Assembly (NCBI GenBank): GCA_017311315.1
Contig: CM029664.1
Span: 42,848,640 to 42,912,639 of the forward strand
Reading direction: 5' to 3'
DNA length: 64,000 nt
DNA from: Dendrocalamus latiflorus
Taxonomy: Eukaryota > Streptophyta > Magnoliopsida > Poales > Poaceae
Shown: in pieces, positions 59,923 through 64,000 of the stretch
Layout of the letters: every line of letters begins with the position of its first letter
Numbering within the stretch: the first letter of the stretch is position 1
Notes under the pieces: generated by a model
The model's database searches: none
Told to the model about the DNA's origin: nothing
The model's input: only the letters and a program-made list of their open reading frames with translations
Translations under genes and position numbers: made by a program

Positions 59923-59932
59923 CATATATAGG
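59923..59932 (-). promoter_or_regulatory. TATA box of the RAV gene
   Basis: The minus strand reads CCTATATATGCC about 130 bp upstream of the start codon, which predicts a leader of roughly 100 bases. The leader contains two near-identical copies of tatgctgct-ctgttgcgatgt (about 59837-59882). Confidence 0.65.
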
Positions 59933-59939
59933 AGCGGTG

Positions 59940-61949
59940 GGCGGGTTAGCCATGGAATTGTTCTGTTCGGCTGTGACCCATGAATCATGACCGTAGTTTA
60001 GTTTTTGTATGTATTTTTTAATATAATAATAAATGATAGGAATTATTGACATAGGTGATATATAGAATTTTGAATTTAAAAAGCCATTTGAAAAAATGTC
60101 TTTAAAAAATCATTTAAAAAAATCATCATATTTATTTCGGCTAACAAGAAGTCGAAACCAAAGGACATATAAACCAAGAACAGCCCTTGTAGCATACGGC
60201 ATGGGGTGCTACCATACCATGTCCGCGTGGGCAAAGGACACAGATGGATGGTTTGCTACTTTTGTTTTCTCGTGTTTTTATCTTATTTTTTAGGGTGTGG
60301 AATTTTTGTTAATATTTTTGAGATAGTAATAGATAGTAGAAACATCAATACAAATGGTATATACAGTTTTAGATTTAGAAAACTATTTTAAAATTTAACT
60401 TCAAAAAATTGTTCTATTTAACTTGACTTTCGTAGTAGATAAGAGCTAAAAATACAAAAGAACCGAGCTTTTAGGTTAGGTTTCTCTTCCTGTTTTGTAC
60501 TACTCGGGATTGACGTCACCCCCATGGGATGAGACTTCAGAGATGACGACTACTGCCTAGTTTTGGTGTGGGTCAGTCAGCTCATGCGATGGCTGAAGGG
60601 CTAAGCTAGCTAGTTTTGGTATGATTTATGACTTTAGTGATTGATTTGTGGTTGGTATAATACTATAACAATTGTTATTTTTAATTCATTTAGTTAAAAG
60701 AAATAAAAAAATAAAAACTATTATATTATCACAGATAATACAAAAAGAATAAGAAAAAAAAGATAAAAAACAGAAAAAAAGTTTAAGTAACCAAAATTAA
60801 AAGTCAACGTGTTCTAACTGACTTCTGACTTAAATAAGTTGTAAACCAAAAAACCAAAAACTAAAGCTGTTTGAAGTGAGGCAAAACTTATGTACTATAA
60901 CTTAAGATGTCTCTCGAACAAACAAATAAAATAATTTTTTATTTTTTTTCAAAACAATTTATTAGAATAAATTTTCTAAATAATTTATTAATTTATGAAA
61001 ATCCAATTTATTTATACAAATACTAGAATCAAAAGCCATCTCCTAGCCGAAATGAACCCACCGTACACTGTTCTTTGTTGCAGATGATGTGTGAGTTGGC
61101 TGCTAGCCTTGGAAAGACTCTTCTTGTTGCCGATGATGTGTGAGCTGGCTGCCTGCCCATCGGTGCAGTTTGCCATGTCACTTTTGAACCCTTTTCTTTT
61201 TCTTTGGCTTTAATTTTGCCTTTCTGTTATCAGGTTGTGGCTGCATTACTGTTGCTTTAAATATCTGGGTTTATGTGTTTCAGATGGATTGTGTGCTGAC
61301 TGCTGACCTGTATATACATGCTATTGTGTAATAATGTTGATTGTGTCATGGACTAGTGGACCTTTTCCAGAAGCTTTTAGAGGAGGGACAACGGTGGGAT
61401 ATAACTTCAACAGGAAAATTATTTTTGAATGTGAACAACAGGAAAATTCTTTTTGAAAGTGAACAACAGGAAATTCTTAGCCAGGGAAAGGTAGAAACGA
61501 GTATCTAGAAACACCTTTGTAATTGTCCATAAGTGACACGGACATGATTCGGATCAATCCTGACAGAAAAGTCCGGTATACCGGAGGCTTCCTGCGCAAG
61601 GACATCTTATCACTGTTGCCATCGAATTTTAGTCTACATAGTACATCTATATATATCTACAAACATAAGAATTAAGATGATATTTATGATGCATTCTTTG
61701 CTTTGGAGATCTAAAAAATTTCACAGTAATTCTACAATTAGAAAAAAAATTCCAACAAATCTATATATTATTATCTTACTCAAACGCAAAAAAAGCCACT
61801 ACGTCTGCTCTTAAGGGTTAGAGGTTCCCAACATTAATTAGAGAAAAGAGAGAAAAATCCACACTGTTGATCATGGTGGCTCCAGATTAACAGTTTAGAT
61901 TAAAAAAAGAGTCCTTATCAAGTACAATCTAGAAATAATAGAAATCAGA
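59940..61949. other. Upstream intergenic region of the RAV gene
   Basis: AT-rich, with no gene. 60610-60890 is a relative of the dispersed repeats at 34385 and 42390 (tattatcacagataatacaa, gaataagaaaaaa). Confidence 0.5.
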
Positions 61950-62390
61950 ATAAAAAAATTAGCAATTTGATTTCCATACGAATTCCTAAGTAAAATCTCT
62001 AAATAAATATAAAATTTAATAAAAATTAAACAAAAATTAGCAATTGGATTTACATATGAATTGCATAAAAAATAACTGAAATTTGGGGAAATAAACAAAA
62101 ATAAAATCACCAATATCATTTTGATACAAATTCCAAAGTAAATATCTAAATAACTATAACTTGGAATAAAAATTCAAGGAAAAGCAATGGATTTGTATAC
62201 AAATTCCAACAAAAAATAATTGACATTTAGAATAAAAATAAAAGAAATTTTGCAATTTGATTCCCATAGGAATTTCAAGGTAAAAATCCCTAAATAACTT
62301 AAATTTGGAATAAAGCAAATAAAATTAGCAATTTAATTTGTATATGAACTCTAATAAAATAACTAAATTTTGAAAAATTTAAAGTTGTAA
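61950..62390. repeat. Degenerate ~70-80-bp tandem array, AT-rich
   Basis: Six units begin with variants of agcaatttgatttccatacg (about 61958, 62038, 62107, 62183, 62254, 62327), each followed by aattcc..., a taaataact-like word and an A-rich tail. Units have diverged strongly. Confidence 0.75.
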
Positions 62391-63244
62391 CATGGATAGC
62401 ACCAATGATGTTGAATAAGACCATGAATGGGTGCAATGGCGTCCATCTGTCCTACATCAAGTCACTGACCCATAGAGAAGCAAATAGCTGCGGCAGCAAC
62501 AACAAAAATAAGGATAATGTCGTGCTTCTCACCTTAGCTGTTCAACGAGAACAATGTAGTGCTGCTCACCGAAGCTATTGAAGAGAAAGACCAGAGTAAA
62601 AAAAAAGCCAAGGGCCGCGAAAGCGAGTGGTGAGCGTCAGCGTTATTGAAGAAGTCAATGGCCAAAGAAAGGTCAATGACGGGGAAGCCCTAGCAGAGAG
62701 GAGGTGAACCTTTGCATTGAGGATGAGCTATGAACGATATGGAGGCATTTGCTAACTAGGAGCGTGCCATCGCTGGTGAGGGACATGGTGCCATCGCGAT
62801 AGCAAGAAGATTTTCCATATCGTTAGATAGTGACTAAAGTAGATACACTAACATCAGTGAAGATGGGAGGTCGCTATAGTTAGCGAGGAAGCCACAACAA
62901 AAAGTTACCCAACGTCGAAGAAAAGGAGCGACCGACACGTGAGAAAGGACATCTAGCATGTGCAACATCATGCATATGTATATACATGCATACATCGTAT
63001 GAATAGAAGCACGGGCGTACAGAAGTAGAGGAGCAAATAGCTTAGAGTAGAGATGGCGTAGCTATAGGGAATAAGCTTAGGGCCACTGAGAGAGCATGAC
63101 AGGTATCCCTGGTAGGAATCGACGATGGTTGCACGTGTATGCATGATGATGTCATAATGGTCTGCATTAAGCAATAATTGAAAAGAAGTAGAAAATAACT
63201 ATCTAGTAGAATGTTACATTAGAAGGGGTAACAGGTGAGAGAAA
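62391..63244. other. Intergenic, no gene recognised
   Basis: Slightly GC-richer at 62440-62920, without open frames of useful length. Nothing is assignable. Confidence 0.5.
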
Positions 63245-64000
63245 CCGATTGTTAAGACCTGAATATGCAAATTCGGACTCTCCTGTGTATTCTGCACTAG
63301 TCGAGGATCACGCTAGTGCACACAGTGTAAACATAGATGAAGTATCGACCATATCATGGTTTACTAAGAAAAGACTTAAATATTATTAATTATTAGAGTT
63401 GTGAGCTTATGGTCAAATTTACAAATAATAACCTGAAGGGTTTAAGAAACTAGCAGCGGAAAACAGAAATAAGTATAGTAGCCACTTGACATGTCCACAA
63501 GCAATCGACTGGGGAGCGAAGTCCTAATCCGCGAAGTCGTCGCAGCATCCTCCTTCACTCACTTCTGGTTAGTATGGTTCTTCTTCAGCAACTGAGTAAA
63601 TATGGATATAGCCGTGAGTACATAGAGTACTCAGCAAATTGTTTGTAACAAAAATACAATATAGTATACAAGGCTTATCAAAGAATGGCTGAATGGTTAT
63701 TTTGCAAAAAACATTATTTTTAGAGTAAATACAATAAATAGATTGAAAATGCAATTTTGGAAAGGACATATACAAAAAATTAATGAATCAAAGGAGTGAA
63801 TAAACCCCCAAGTGAATTAACCATTCACTTCCCAATCAACCTGCTCTCAACCCCAACCAATATTTTTATGAAAAACCTACCCCTCGTATGAAATCGTCAA
63901 GCATTGTCCATGATTGGGGACATGGCTATTTGAATAGTTTTACACTCTACAGATGTTGCACAACTTTACCCACAAGAGATAATACACTTATCATGTCGGC
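63245..64000. mobile_element. Probable partial LTR element running off the window
   Basis: The wording (gttaagacctgaa, actagcagcggaaa, gcgaagtcgtcgcagca, gagtacatagagtactcagcaa) is of a kind I associate with grass LTR sequences. No ends, primer-binding site or genes are visible within the window. Confidence 0.3.

Overview
This is nuclear DNA from a flowering plant, almost certainly a grass. The best anchor is an intact, intronless RAV-type (AP2 + B3) transcription factor gene near the right end whose sequence is typical of the grass TEM/RAV group. The rest is dominated by nested LTR retrotransposons, DNA-transposon ends and (TA)n-inserted elements of the kind that fill grass intergenic space. 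A panicoid grass is possible, but I cannot fix the genus. I saw no tRNA, rRNA or CRISPR array.

Layout. 1-5640 is one copy (D1) of a duplicated module. A second copy (D2) spans about 23569-33349, and a third, shorter copy (D3) spans about 21335-23390. The modules carry a minus-strand exon for a ubiquitin-like (Ubl) protein, complete to a C-terminal Gly-Gly only in D3 (23148-23381). D1 and D2 share a Ty3/gypsy insertion at one site, with the same 5-bp target duplication. In D2 it is 6.15 kb with decayed gag-PR-RT-RNase H-integrase; in D1 it has collapsed to 2.0 kb. D3 is the empty site. D1 and D2 also carry an Athila/Tat-like gag fragment, itself interrupted by a further element (5010 to about 6747; partial copy 32721-33349).

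6848-8720 holds a minus-strand plant-mobile-domain (PMD) gene fragment. It has a GA-rich 5' exon, an intron filled by a 29-bp-type minisatellite, and an upstream region with repeated gttgggcgac motifs. The same motif region recurs as an inverted pair at about 10789-10990 and 19690-19925, which look like long terminal inverted repeats of a MULE-like element. Next to these lie a 1.6-kb mini LTR element (9093-10690) and a structurally complete but non-autonomous gag-protease LTR retrotransposon (11932-17493, 5-bp target duplication caatg).

33351-33990 is a 90-93-bp tandem array. 35557-36625 is three (TA)n tracts separated by two copies of a Micron-like element. 36626-50764 is mostly non-coding, with old repeats and one weak multi-exon gene candidate (37452-38915). 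50770-52400 is a solo LTR with target duplication gtaac. 54366-54462 is a tiny Tourist-like MITE. The RAV gene (58662-59795, minus) has a TATA box just upstream, and the last 4 kb is AT-rich intergenic DNA.

There is no operon-like cooperation here. The only gene I consider clearly intact and functional is the RAV regulator. The Ubl exon and the PMD fragment are the non-transposon-core coding signals most worth following.
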